A stretch of 35,245 bases of DNA, from NCBI GenBank assembly GCA_009773415.1, contig WSNO01000026.1, forward strand, positions 1-35,245, written 5' to 3'. Shown one piece after another: positions 9,136-17,308 of this stretch. The DNA is from Nitrospirota bacterium. Its GTDB lineage: Bacteria; Nitrospirota; Thermodesulfovibrionia; Thermodesulfovibrionales; Dissulfurispiraceae. The stretch's first letter is position 1. Every line of letters starts with the position of its first letter. A program made the translations under genes and the position numbers. Under the pieces are notes generated by a model, which did no database searches, was not told the origin of the DNA, and saw nothing but the letters and a program-made list of their open reading frames with translations.

Positions 9136-10284
9136 ATGAATTTCTTTAAAGCAACTCTTGCAGTTACTCTGCTTCTCATGATTTCGGTATCGTTTGCAGC
9201 CGCTCAGGAACCGATCCGAATCGGGGCTATTCTCTCAGTCACCGGCGCGGCTTCGTTTCTCGGCGAGCCGGAAAAAAATACGGTCATCATGCTCAAGGAA
9301 CAGATCAACAAGGCCGGAGGCATAAACGGACGTCCGCTGGAGGTTATCGTTGAAGACTCCAAAAGCGATGAAACCCAGGCGGTTCTCGCCGCCAAGAAAC
9401 TTATCGAGCGCGACAAGGTCGTCGCAATCATCGGCCCGTCAACAACCGGAGAGTCCATGGCAGTTATTTCGACCATGATGCAGAACAAGGTCATGCTCAT
9501 ATCCGCCGCTGCTGGCACCGGCATCACCCTTCCGGTCAAGGAACGCTACTGGATATTCAAGACCGCCCAGTATGACATGAGCGCAGTTGAAGCTATTTAC
9601 TACGAACTAAAGAAAAAGGGCATTGTAAAGGTCGGCATCATCACTATTACCACAGGATTTGGCGATGCGGGACGAAAAGCGCTTCAGGAGATTGCTTCAC
9701 AATACGGCATTTCAATTGTAGCGGACGAGCGGTACGGCCCGAAAGATTCCGACATGACGGCACAGCTGACAAAAATACGGGCTGCCGGAGCGCAGGCGGT
9801 CATCAACTGGTCGGTCGGGCCGGGGCAGGTCGTCGTCACCAAGAACTGGCATGCACTGAAGATGGGCATCCCGCTTTACCAGAGCCACGGATGGGGCAGC
9901 AAGAAGAATATCGAGCTTGCAGGCAAGGCAGCAGAAGGCGTGATCGCCCCGCTCGGACGTGTGGTCATATGGGACAAACTCCCGGAAAAACATATACAGA
10001 AGGCTCTTCTCAAAAAATATGTCACTGAATACGAAGCCCGATTTAAGGGTGAGCCGGGACAGTTCGGTGCTCACGCATATGACGCGATGCAGATGATAGC
10101 GGAAGCCCTGAAAAAAGTCGGACCGGACAGACAGAAACTCCGCGACTACGTTGAAAACAACCTGAAGAATTGGCCGGGCGCAGGCGGTGTCTACAACATG
10201 TCGCCGTCCGATCACTGCGGACTTGATAAAAACGCTTTCGAGATGGTCGTCGTCAAGAACGGTGACTGGATGCTGCTGAAATAA
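9136..10284 (+). CDS. Liv-type ABC transporter substrate-binding protein (copy 2)
   Basis: This is a close paralogue of the preceding gene, aligned over the full length without large gaps. It has its own signal peptide (FFKATLAVTLLLMISVSFAAA) before EPIRIGAILSVTGAASFLGE. AGGAGG at 9118-9123 points to GTG 9133 or ATG 9136; the ATG at 9112 lies before the ribosome-binding site and is unlikely. I list the ATG at 9136 (382 residues). A 50-base stretch (9886-9935) is identical to 8696-8745 in copy 1. Differences cluster in the middle (NVMLISAAAGTGITLPVKE compared with AQVPLVSVAAGAGITQPVED), so ligand preference may differ while both feed one permease. Confidence 0.9.
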   Translation: MNFFKATLAVTLLLMISVSFAAAQEPIRIGAILSVTGAASFLGEPEKNTVIMLKEQINKAGGINGRPLEVIVEDSKSDETQAVLAAKKLIERDKVVAIIGPSTTGESMAVISTMMQNKVMLISAAAGTGITLPVKERYWIFKTAQYDMSAVEAIYYELKKKGIVKVGIITITTGFGDAGRKALQEIASQYGISIVADERYGPKDSDMTAQLTKIRAAGAQAVINWSVGPGQVVVTKNWHALKMGIPLYQSHGWGSKKNIELAGKAAEGVIAPLGRVVIWDKLPEKHIQKALLKKYVTEYEARFKGEPGQFGAHAYDAMQMIAEALKKVGPDRQKLRDYVENNLKNWPGAGGVYNMSPSDHCGLDKNAFEMVVVKNGDWMLLK

Positions 10285-10350
10285 CGCATGATCTTTGTGC
10301 ATTCGGCTTGCGGACGTCTTTGGCGTGAAGCAATTTTGGTGACCATAGGC

Positions 10351-10380
10351 GGAGGAATACCGTGCTGACGGTATTCCTCC
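10351..10380 (+). promoter_or_regulatory. perfect hairpin hiding the livH ribosome-binding site and start codon
   Basis: GGAGGAATACCGT (10351-10363) and ACGGTATTCCTCC (10368-10380) form a perfect 13-bp stem closed by the four-base loop GCTG. The 5' arm contains the Shine-Dalgarno GGAGG and the first two bases of the GTG start; the 3' arm is codons 3-6 and the first base of codon 7. No T-tract follows, so it is not an intrinsic terminator. In the mRNA it should block initiation at livH unless opened. Confidence 0.8.
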
Positions 10381-11249
10381 AGTTTCTCTTCTCCGGTCTG
10401 ACGGTCGGGTCGGTCTATGCGCTTGTCGGCATGGGCTTCAACATCATCTACAACGCCACGTCGATTATCAACCTTGCGCAGGGAGAATTCGTCGTTATCG
10501 GCGGACTGCTCATGTGGTTCTTTCTGGAGTCCTGTAAGCTGCCGTTTCTGCTTGCTGTGGCGCTGACGATTCTGAGCGCCGGGCTCGTTGCTCTCATCAT
10601 GGAACGCCTCACTATCCGCCCGCTGAAAACCAATGATCTCCTCATAATGATCATGGTGACCGTGGCGGTCGCCATCGTCATGCGAGGCCTGCTCATGTTC
10701 AAGTTCGGCAAGGAGCCCTATTCCTTTGCTGCATTCACTGAAGGGGATCCGCTCGTTATCGGCGGAGCCGTCATTCAGCTTCAAACCCTTTGGGTGCTCG
10801 GCATCACCGGTACCTGCATTCTTGCATTGTATGCATTTTTCAATCTGACCATCGCCGGAAAAGCGATGCGTGCGTGTTCATTTGATCCCACAGCAGCAAG
10901 CCTTGTAGGCATTCCGGTTTCACGGATGATCATGTTCTCATTTATCCTGAGCGCTATGGTCGGCGCTATCGGCGGCATTGCGATTACCCCTATTTCTCTG
11001 ATGGAGTATGACAAGGGACCAATGCTTGCAGTAAAAGGCTTTTGTGCCGCGATGATGGGGGGCCTCGGGCGCGGGCGCGGCGCTGTTGTCGGAGGTCTCA
11101 CCATCGGCGTTCTTGAATCGATGACCGCCGGCTATATCCATTCAGGACTCAAAGATGCGGTTGCACTACTCATTCTCCTTTCCATCCTCTTTTTCCGACC
11201 GGCAGGGCTTTTCGGCAACGCCGCCATGCAGCGGCTGAAGGGGCATTAG
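10362..11249 (+). CDS. livH: Liv-type ABC transporter permease LivH
   Basis: This is one of two inner-membrane permeases of the importer. It has 295 residues, mostly hydrophobic helices, opening with the family pattern FLFSGLTVGSVYALVGMGFNIIYN and then INLAQGEFVVIGG. The C-terminal half contains GRGAVVGGLTIGVLES, the cytoplasmic loop that contacts the ATPase. The start is a GTG six bases after GGAGG, and both are inside a perfect hairpin. A 77-base gap separates it from the second binding-protein gene, the largest gap within the liv genes. Confidence 0.93.
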   Translation: MLTVFLQFLFSGLTVGSVYALVGMGFNIIYNATSIINLAQGEFVVIGGLLMWFFLESCKLPFLLAVALTILSAGLVALIMERLTIRPLKTNDLLIMIMVTVAVAIVMRGLLMFKFGKEPYSFAAFTEGDPLVIGGAVIQLQTLWVLGITGTCILALYAFFNLTIAGKAMRACSFDPTAASLVGIPVSRMIMFSFILSAMVGAIGGIAITPISLMEYDKGPMLAVKGFCAAMMGGLGRGRGAVVGGLTIGVLESMTAGYIHSGLKDAVALLILLSILFFRPAGLFGNAAMQRLKGH

Positions 11250-11253
11250 TCCG

Positions 11254-12198
11254 GTGAACAGACGACACGGCATTGCGCTTTTCCTTCTGGCCGCTATGGT
11301 GTACGCACTTCCAAACCTAACTGACGATTCGTATTTCATTACGCTTATGATATTTTCAGGCATCAACGCGATTGTGGCGATCGGCCTCTGCATTTTGATG
11401 GGTTCCGCCGGCCAGGTCTCGCTCGGCCAGGCCGGATTTTACGGCATTGGCGCCTACGCATCTTCTGTCCTAAGCCAGTCTTTCGGGCTGCCTGTTGTTA
11501 TCAGCATGCTATGTGCAGCTGTCATATCTGGAATTGCAGCCGTTATTCTCGCGGCACCGTCCCTCCGGCTGAAAGGTCACTACCTTGCGGTCGCAACGCT
11601 CGGCTTCGGAGAAATAATCCACATTATCCTGAATGAATTCGGACCGGGAGGTCCGTCAGGATTCGGCGATATTCCGGCGCTTTCGGCAGGCGGATTCGTA
11701 TTGACAACCCCGGCTCATGTTGCCTGGGTGGTCTGGGGCATTTTGCTGTTGCTCATGATTTTCTCCCTGAATATGCTCAATGCAAGGCCGGGGCGCGCCC
11801 TGAGAGCTCTTCACGGCAGCGAAACCGCATGCAATGCGATGGGACTCGACGTCGTCGGTCTCAAGATTAAAGTATTCGTTCTGAGCGCGGTATATGCATC
11901 CATTGCCGGCAGTCTCTATGCCCACTATGTCTCATTCATCAGCCCGAGCAGCTTTACACTCTTTCATTCGGTGCTATTGCTCATGATGGTTGTCCTCGGC
12001 GGAATAACAACCGTCTGGGGAGGATTGGTCGGAGCAGTTATCATTACCCTGCTTCCGGAGACACTGAAGGCATTTGAAGAACTTGATGTCCTCGTGTACG
12101 GGCTTATCCTGACTCTTTCCCTGCTTTTTCTGCGTCGCGGCATTGTGCCGATTGTGACCGCAAAAATCCATTCCCTGCTGGTGCGTCGCAATGCTTGA
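11254..12198 (+). CDS. livM: Liv-type ABC transporter permease LivM
   Basis: This is the second permease subunit, 314 residues with about eight to ten hydrophobic helices. The family segments IALGLCILMGSAGQVSLGQAGFYGIGAY (here beginning IVAIG) and APSLRLKGHYLAVATLGFGEI are recognisable, as is GGITTVWGGLVGAVII in the ATPase-contact loop. The start is GTG 11254, four bases after livH. The 3' end overlaps livG by eight bases, which implies coupled translation. Confidence 0.93.
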   Translation: MNRRHGIALFLLAAMVYALPNLTDDSYFITLMIFSGINAIVAIGLCILMGSAGQVSLGQAGFYGIGAYASSVLSQSFGLPVVISMLCAAVISGIAAVILAAPSLRLKGHYLAVATLGFGEIIHIILNEFGPGGPSGFGDIPALSAGGFVLTTPAHVAWVVWGILLLLMIFSLNMLNARPGRALRALHGSETACNAMGLDVVGLKIKVFVLSAVYASIAGSLYAHYVSFISPSSFTLFHSVLLLMMVVLGGITTVWGGLVGAVIITLLPETLKAFEELDVLVYGLILTLSLLFLRRGIVPIVTAKIHSLLVRRNA

Positions 12199-12958
12199 GG
12201 TGCAGAATATCAGCAAGGTTTTCGGCGGAGTGCATGCACTGGTCGATGTGTCTTTTTCGGTTGCTGAGGGGTCCTTGTCTGCCCTTATCGGACCAAATGG
12301 CGCTGGAAAAACAACGATGATGAACATTATCAGCGGCATATTCCCTCCCGACAAGGGAAGCATATCGTTCAAGGGCGGCGTAATAACCAGGCTTTCACCG
12401 GCGGCAATTGCACGGAGGGGGCTCTCACGAACCTTTCAGCACATCGAACTCTTCGCGGAGATGACAGTGCTTGAAAACATCCTTGTCGGCAGATATATCA
12501 AAAGCCGCTCCGGCTTTCTTGCGGCCGGGTTGCGACTTCCCTTCGTCCGGACCGAGGAAGAAAAGAACCGTGCGAAAAGCCTTGAAATTCTTGCGTCTAT
12601 AGGCCTTGAAGGGAAGGCGGACGAACTCGCGTCCAATCTGCCGCTCGGCGAACAGCGCATGCTTGAGATCGGCAGGGCTCTTGCTACAGAGCCGTCGCTC
12701 CTTCTGCTGGATGAACCGGCTGCAGGTCTGAACATCCGCGAGACGCGCGATCTTGGCAAAATGATTGTCCGGCTGAATACCGAGCGTGAAATAACGATTC
12801 TGCTGGTCGAGCACGATATGGATCTGGTCATGCGCATCAGCACCTCCATCACGGTCCTGAACTTTGGACAGAAAATCGCATCGGGCAAACCTGCTGATAT
12901 TCAGCGCAACCGGGACGTCATAACGGCATATCTCGGCGAAGAAGATCCCTCATGCTGA
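12191..12958 (+). CDS. livG: Liv-type ABC transporter ATP-binding protein LivG
   Basis: This is one of the two ATPases energising the importer. It has 255 residues. Walker A (GPNGAGKTT) is at about 34-42, the signature region reads LPLGEQRMLEIGRALA, and Walker B is LLLLDEPAAGLN, followed by the switch histidine in LLVEHDMDLVM. The signature LPLGEQ is the usual variant in LivG proteins. It overlaps livM upstream and livF downstream by a few bases. Confidence 0.94.
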   Translation: MLEVQNISKVFGGVHALVDVSFSVAEGSLSALIGPNGAGKTTMMNIISGIFPPDKGSISFKGGVITRLSPAAIARRGLSRTFQHIELFAEMTVLENILVGRYIKSRSGFLAAGLRLPFVRTEEEKNRAKSLEILASIGLEGKADELASNLPLGEQRMLEIGRALATEPSLLLLDEPAAGLNIRETRDLGKMIVRLNTEREITILLVEHDMDLVMRISTSITVLNFGQKIASGKPADIQRNRDVITAYLGEEDPSC

Positions 12959-13677
12959 AGCTCAAAAATGTCGACATTTTTTACGGAAAGATCCATGCTA
13001 TCAAACGTGTTTCACTGCATGTAGATGAAGGAAAAATTGTTGCGCTGATCGGCGCAAACGGCGCAGGGAAAAGCACCCTGCTTAAGACAATATCCGGACT
13101 GCACCGACCGGAACAGGGTGCCATTAGCTTTGGCGACAGCGACATCACCCGCATGGCACCGGAAGACATCGTTCGGTGCGGCATTTCACAGGTGCCGGAG
13201 CGCGCCCATGTTTTCAAGCCGATGTCGGTTGAAGACAACCTTCTGCTCGGGGCATACCATCGATCATCACGCTCTGCGCAAACATCCATACGCCACGATA
13301 TAGACCGTGTCTATGACACTTTTCCGGTGCTGCGAGAGCGCAAAAAACAGCTTGCCGGAACCCTGTCGGGAGGAGAACAGCAGATGCTCGCCATCGGTCG
13401 TGCCCTCATGGCTAAGCCCAAAATGCTGCTTCTTGACGAACCAAGCATGGGTCTTGCTCCGATCATTGCGCGTGAGATACTCACTATGATTGCGCACCTG
13501 CGTCAGCAGTTGGGATTGACTGTTCTGCTGGTTGAACAGAACGCCCGCAGTGCGCTGCGGATTGCCGACTCAGGCTACGTTCTTGAGACAGGACGAATTC
13601 TTGTTCAGGGAACTGCAGACGATTTGCTTGCAAATCGGGATGTGCAGCGTGCCTATCTCGGCCGCGACGCCGAGTAA
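12952..13677 (+). CDS. livF: Liv-type ABC transporter ATP-binding protein LivF
   Basis: This is the second ATPase, 241 residues. It has GANGAGKST (about 33-41), LSGGEQQMLAIGRALM as the signature, and LLLDEPSMGLAP as Walker B. The usual switch histidine is replaced by glutamine in LLVEQNARSAL, which is normal for LivF. Its start overlaps the livG stop by seven bases. An 80-base gap follows before paaK3. Confidence 0.94.
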   Translation: MLKLKNVDIFYGKIHAIKRVSLHVDEGKIVALIGANGAGKSTLLKTISGLHRPEQGAISFGDSDITRMAPEDIVRCGISQVPERAHVFKPMSVEDNLLLGAYHRSSRSAQTSIRHDIDRVYDTFPVLRERKKQLAGTLSGGEQQMLAIGRALMAKPKMLLLDEPSMGLAPIIAREILTMIAHLRQQLGLTVLLVEQNARSALRIADSGYVLETGRILVQGTADDLLANRDVQRAYLGRDAE

Positions 13678-13757
13678 TGGATAGGATTCCAGAATTGAGC
13701 TGCTTACAAATTATGGCATACTGATTATTGTTTAAAGGCCGACCGAAGGAGGAAGTC

Positions 13758-15056
13758 ATGTACTGGGAAGCGATCAACGAATGCATGCCGCGGGACGAAC
13801 GGGAACAGTTGCAGCTGGAGCGCCTTCAGGCAACACTCTTCCGGGTGTATATGAATGTTCCTTTTTACCGCAAGACCTTCGATACGCTCGGCATCGATCC
13901 CGATGCTTTTCGTTCGCTCGATGATTTACGAAAACTCCCCTTTACGACCAAAGAAGACCTTCGCGCCAGTTATCCTTACGGAATGTTTGCTGTTCCGCTT
14001 CGTGAAGTCGTTCGCATTCAGGCATCATCGGGAACGACCGGTGCGCCGACCGTCGTGGGATATACCCGCAACGACCTCAAGCACTGGTCCAATCTTGTTG
14101 CCCGAATCCTTACCGCTGCTGGTGTTACACAGAATGATATTGTGCAGATTGCCTTTGACTATGGCCTTTTTACCGGTGCCTTCGGATTCCACTATGGGGC
14201 AGAGCGCATTGGAGCGTCCGTTATCCCGATCTCTTCAGGCAACACCAGGCGGCAGCTCAAGATTATGCAGGATTTCCGGACATCCGCTCTGCTTTGCACG
14301 CCAAGCTATGCTCTGGCACTTGCCGAGGCAATCCAGGAGAGCGGCACATCCGTTTCGTCTCTCTCTCTCAAGTACGGTCTCTTCGGAGCTGAGCCGTGGT
14401 CTGAAGCGATGAGGTCAGAACTGCAAGACAAGCTGAAGATCATCGCCACGGACAACTACGGACTAAGTGAGGTAATGGGTCCCGGGGTAGCCGGCGAATG
14501 TTTGGAACGAAACGGCCTGCATATTAATGAAGATCATTTTTTTGTGGAAGTAATCAACCCTGAAACGCTTGAGCCTGTTGCTCCCGGAGAGACCGGAGAA
14601 CTGGTCATTACTACCCTCACCCGCGAGGCATTTCCGGTAATTCGCTTCCGGACACGCGACCTGACACGTCTCCTGCCTGAACCCTGTGTATGCGGCCGCA
14701 CCCTGACACGCATGACAAAAGTTATGGGACGAACCGATGACATGATTAAATTGCGCGGCATTACCGTCTTTCCTTCGCAAATCGAAGCGGTGCTCTGCGC
14801 CACCGAAGGGGTTGAACCCCACTTTCAAATCGAAATTGACCGGAAAGGAGCGCTTGATGAAATGACTCTTCTTGTAGAGGTCTCCGACTCGCTCTTTTCT
14901 GATGAAATAAAGGACCTGCAGGGATTCATGGATCGAATCAGGCGCGATCTTGAGTCGGAAGTCGGCTTTCCTGTTGAGGTGAAACCGGTTGAAAAGAAGT
15001 CGCTTGAACGTTTTGATGGAAAGGCGCGTCGGGTCATTGACCGGCGCAAAAAGTAA
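13758..15056 (+). CDS. paaK: phenylacetate-CoA ligase family (copy 3), in the liv operon
   Basis: This is a 432-residue AMP-forming ligase with SSGTTGAP at about 90-97, DNYGLSEVMGPG, and CVCGRTLTRMTKVMGRTDDM. The ATG at 13758 is preceded by an excellent AAGGAGGA, so in-frame starts further upstream are not needed. It is closer to copy 1 than to copy 2: both begin with an ECMP-type N-terminus and share GYTRND and PIS-GNT motifs. It has no ACT gene next to it. Its position directly after livF suggests it activates the acid as it is imported, trapping it as CoA thioester. A weak internal promoter in the 80-base gap is possible but not convincing. Confidence 0.9.
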   Translation: MYWEAINECMPRDEREQLQLERLQATLFRVYMNVPFYRKTFDTLGIDPDAFRSLDDLRKLPFTTKEDLRASYPYGMFAVPLREVVRIQASSGTTGAPTVVGYTRNDLKHWSNLVARILTAAGVTQNDIVQIAFDYGLFTGAFGFHYGAERIGASVIPISSGNTRRQLKIMQDFRTSALLCTPSYALALAEAIQESGTSVSSLSLKYGLFGAEPWSEAMRSELQDKLKIIATDNYGLSEVMGPGVAGECLERNGLHINEDHFFVEVINPETLEPVAPGETGELVITTLTREAFPVIRFRTRDLTRLLPEPCVCGRTLTRMTKVMGRTDDMIKLRGITVFPSQIEAVLCATEGVEPHFQIEIDRKGALDEMTLLVEVSDSLFSDEIKDLQGFMDRIRRDLESEVGFPVEVKPVEKKSLERFDGKARRVIDRRKK

Positions 15057-15083
15057 TCACAATGTAAAGAAAGGGGTACTATT

Positions 15084-16502
15084 ATGATAAGGGCAATCCT
15101 TGCGGCGCTCGTAGCGCTCTTAATCGGGCTGGTGGATGCACGGGCATTGTTCGCGGAAGTAAAGTTCGACTACGGGGCGGCACTCAGGCTGCGGCAGGAA
15201 ATTTGGGACAATGTGACCCATCTTGGCACTGACCCTGGAAATGTCGGTAAATACGACAGAAACTTCTTCCGCATAAGAACGCAACTCTGGGGGAAAGTCG
15301 AAATCGACAAGAACTATGGAGCATACCTGCGTTTAACCAATGAAGCCAAATATTACAACGGGCCGTATTTATTGCCTCAGGGACTTTCATCATCAAAACC
15401 GGATGAACGCAAACACTGGGAAGAAGACGAAATATTTGTAGATAATTTTTATTTAGACTTCAAAAACATTTTTGGTCTTCCCGTTGACGCACGAATCGGT
15501 CGTCAGGATTTTCTTGGTGAATTCGGCGACGGCTTCGTTATTCTTGACGGCTCCCCAGGTGATGGTTCGCGCTCTTTTTATTTTAATGCGGCAAAGGTCA
15601 TCATCAAGCCACACCAGAACCATTCTATAACTGTCGCCTATTTTATAAATCCAAAAACAGATAAATTCATGCCGGTGCTGCATAGTTCCATCGTGAATGC
15701 CAACTACTATCAGGAACAGCGCACCCTGAGTGTGTCGAACGAGACCGGCTTTATTCTTTACAGCAAAAACAAGTTCGATAGTGTCACGGTAGACCCTTAT
15801 TACATCTATAAGACAGAAGGCGCCTTTCCTGTTCCGGGATCTGCCCTCACCACAGCACGGTCTTTTCTTCATACAATAGGAGGACGCGTTGAAGCAAAAC
15901 CCGGAAACTGGAAAATGAAGGCTGAATATGCACATCAGTTCGGCAGCTACACTGATACGGTCAATGCTGACAGACAAGGAGACGGCGCCAATCTCTCTGT
16001 AGGGTATGCGTTCAAGACTGCCCCATTAAAGCCGGAGGTTGAAATCGGCTACGTCTATCTTTCCGGGGACGACCCTGCGACGGCAAAAAATGAGGGGTGG
16101 GATCCGCTCTGGTCGCGCGCGCCCATGTGGAATGAGCTTTACATATACACCATCATAAGCGAGACGGTTTCAAAGGGCGGAGCAATCCCGGGGTATTGGA
16201 GCAATCTGCAGCTGTATCGTGCCAATCTCAAAGTGCATTTCACGGATAAGACCAATCTCATGCTGGGATATAACTATATGCAGGCAGTCGAAAATAGTGG
16301 CCTCGCACCCTCTGCATCACAATTGATTTACTCTAACAGCGGCAAAGAGCGCGGTCACCTCTTTCAGAGCATGTTGAGTCACAAGTTCAGCAAGAACATT
16401 GATGCTTTCATTCAGGCAGAACACTTTCTCCCTGGCAATTACTATCAGGATCAGACGCGGAATGCAACTTTTTTCCGCTGGCAGCTGCAGTTCAGGATTT
16501 AA
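15084..16502 (+). CDS. outer-membrane beta-barrel porin, alginate-export-like
   Basis: The 472-residue protein starts with a signal peptide (AILAALVALLIGLVDARALFA) and continues as alternating polar and aromatic beta strands typical of an outer-membrane barrel, such as YGAALRLRQEIWDN, FFRIRTQLWGKVEI and FDSVTVDPYYIYK. It ends in an aromatic-rich strand (FFRWQLQFRI), although the last residue is Ile rather than the usual Phe. Overall it resembles the alginate-export/porin family. It lies 27 bases after paaK3 with an AAGGGG site, so it is probably the last gene of the liv operon. It may be the outer-membrane entry route for the acid handled by the transporter; that is inferred from position. 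Confidence 0.75.
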   Translation: MIRAILAALVALLIGLVDARALFAEVKFDYGAALRLRQEIWDNVTHLGTDPGNVGKYDRNFFRIRTQLWGKVEIDKNYGAYLRLTNEAKYYNGPYLLPQGLSSSKPDERKHWEEDEIFVDNFYLDFKNIFGLPVDARIGRQDFLGEFGDGFVILDGSPGDGSRSFYFNAAKVIIKPHQNHSITVAYFINPKTDKFMPVLHSSIVNANYYQEQRTLSVSNETGFILYSKNKFDSVTVDPYYIYKTEGAFPVPGSALTTARSFLHTIGGRVEAKPGNWKMKAEYAHQFGSYTDTVNADRQGDGANLSVGYAFKTAPLKPEVEIGYVYLSGDDPATAKNEGWDPLWSRAPMWNELYIYTIISETVSKGGAIPGYWSNLQLYRANLKVHFTDKTNLMLGYNYMQAVENSGLAPSASQLIYSNSGKERGHLFQSMLSHKFSKNIDAFIQAEHFLPGNYYQDQTRNATFFRWQLQFRI

Positions 16503-16512
16503 GAAATCTTCC

Positions 16513-16551
16513 TTTGTCAACGCGTCCCGCACCGAGGGACGCGTTGACAAA
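16513..16551. terminator. perfect 16-bp hairpin after the porin gene
   Basis: TTTGTCAACGCGTCCC and GGGACGCGTTGACAAA form a perfect 16-bp stem with a seven-base loop, starting 10 bases after the porin stop. No T-tract follows, so intrinsic termination would be weak; it may instead protect the 3' end or act with Rho. The 3' arm contains TTGACA, which also serves as the -35 of the following promoter. Confidence 0.6.
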
Positions 16552-16573
16552 CATAACCTGCTGAATTTATAAT
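16544..16573 (+). promoter_or_regulatory. consensus sigma-70 promoter for DUF177-rpmF-plsX-fabH
   Basis: TTGACA (16544-16549) and TATAAT (16568-16573) are both perfect consensus hexamers, 18 bases apart. Transcription would start near 16580, leaving a leader of about 29 bases that contains an A/T-rich inverted repeat (TTTTTGTT, AAA, AACAAAAA at 16586-16604) and no Shine-Dalgarno. Confidence 0.75.
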
Positions 16574-16608
16574 TAAAACTTACTATTTTTGTTAAAAACA
16601 AAAACACC

Positions 16609-17118
16609 ATGAAAATCATCGTATCCGAAATACCCGAGGGCGGGCTTGATGTTGAACTGCATGACCGTGTAACTGCCGACGCGGCAAAGATTGTGTCGCC
16701 CGTGCATGCGACTCTGCGTTTCGACAGGCAGGAGTCCGATGTTATCGTTACCGGTGCGGTCGAAGGAGATGTCGAGCTTCAGTGCAGCCGCTGCCTGAAG
16801 GTCTTTTCTGCAACAATTTCTTCCAGAACTGACCTTGTCTATCATCCGTTCTCGTTTATTCGCGACGCTGAAGATGGCCAGCTCAAAGGAGACGAACTGG
16901 ATACAACGTTTTATAAAAACGACGTGATTGATACCGACGATTTGCTTGCTGAGCAGATTGTGCTCAACCTGCCGATGAAATCGCTCTGCTCTCCCGAATG
17001 CAAAGGTTTTTGCCCTCAGTGTGGTGCTGATCTGAGCGTTCAGGGATGTTCATGCGGGGCCGCTGAAACAGATCCGCGTCTCGCAGTACTCAAGCAACTT
17101 TTACCGAAGAAGGAGTAA
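16609..17118 (+). CDS. DUF177 (YceD) family protein
   Basis: This protein of 169 residues belongs to the YceD/DUF177 family, linked in many bacteria to ribosome or 23S rRNA accumulation and usually encoded just before rpmF. It opens with MKIIVSEIPEGGLDVEL, a typical family start, which supports the ATG at 16609 even though no Shine-Dalgarno is present. Cysteines occur in pairs: C59 and C62 (CSRC), C127 and C131, C135 and C138 (CPQC), and C147 and C149, suggesting metal binding. The next gene, rpmF, starts five bases after its stop. Specific function is not established by sequence. Confidence 0.88.
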   Translation: MKIIVSEIPEGGLDVELHDRVTADAAKIVSPVHATLRFDRQESDVIVTGAVEGDVELQCSRCLKVFSATISSRTDLVYHPFSFIRDAEDGQLKGDELDTTFYKNDVIDTDDLLAEQIVLNLPMKSLCSPECKGFCPQCGADLSVQGCSCGAAETDPRLAVLKQLLPKKE

Positions 17119-17123
17119 CACAC

Positions 17124-17306
17124 ATGGCAAATCCAACACATCGTCATTCCCGCTCACGACGCGACAAGCGTCGGGCAAACTGGAAGGGTGAAACCCCCAA
17201 CCTCAGTACCTGCTCCGAGTGCAAGGAGCTGAAGCAGCCGCACCGCGCATGCGCCAGTTGTGGTTCTTACCACGGCAAGAAAGTTCTCGAGATCGTTTCA
17301 AAGTAG
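17124..17306 (+). CDS. rpmF: 50S ribosomal protein L32
   Basis: This is a 60-residue large-subunit ribosomal protein. It begins MANPTHRHSRSRRDKRRANW, a typical L32 start, and carries a zinc-ribbon cysteine set, C30 and C33 (CSEC) with C43 and C46 (CASC), so it is the zinc-binding form. It follows DUF177 with a GAAGGAG site and precedes plsX by two bases, the common order in many bacteria. Confidence 0.96.
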   Translation: MANPTHRHSRSRRDKRRANWKGETPNLSTCSECKELKQPHRACASCGSYHGKKVLEIVSK

Positions 17307-17308
17307 CA

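Noticed and set aside
10351-10380. The livH hairpin as an intrinsic terminator
   Set aside because: It is followed by AGTTTCTCTT rather than a T-run, and it includes the start codon of an intact gene.
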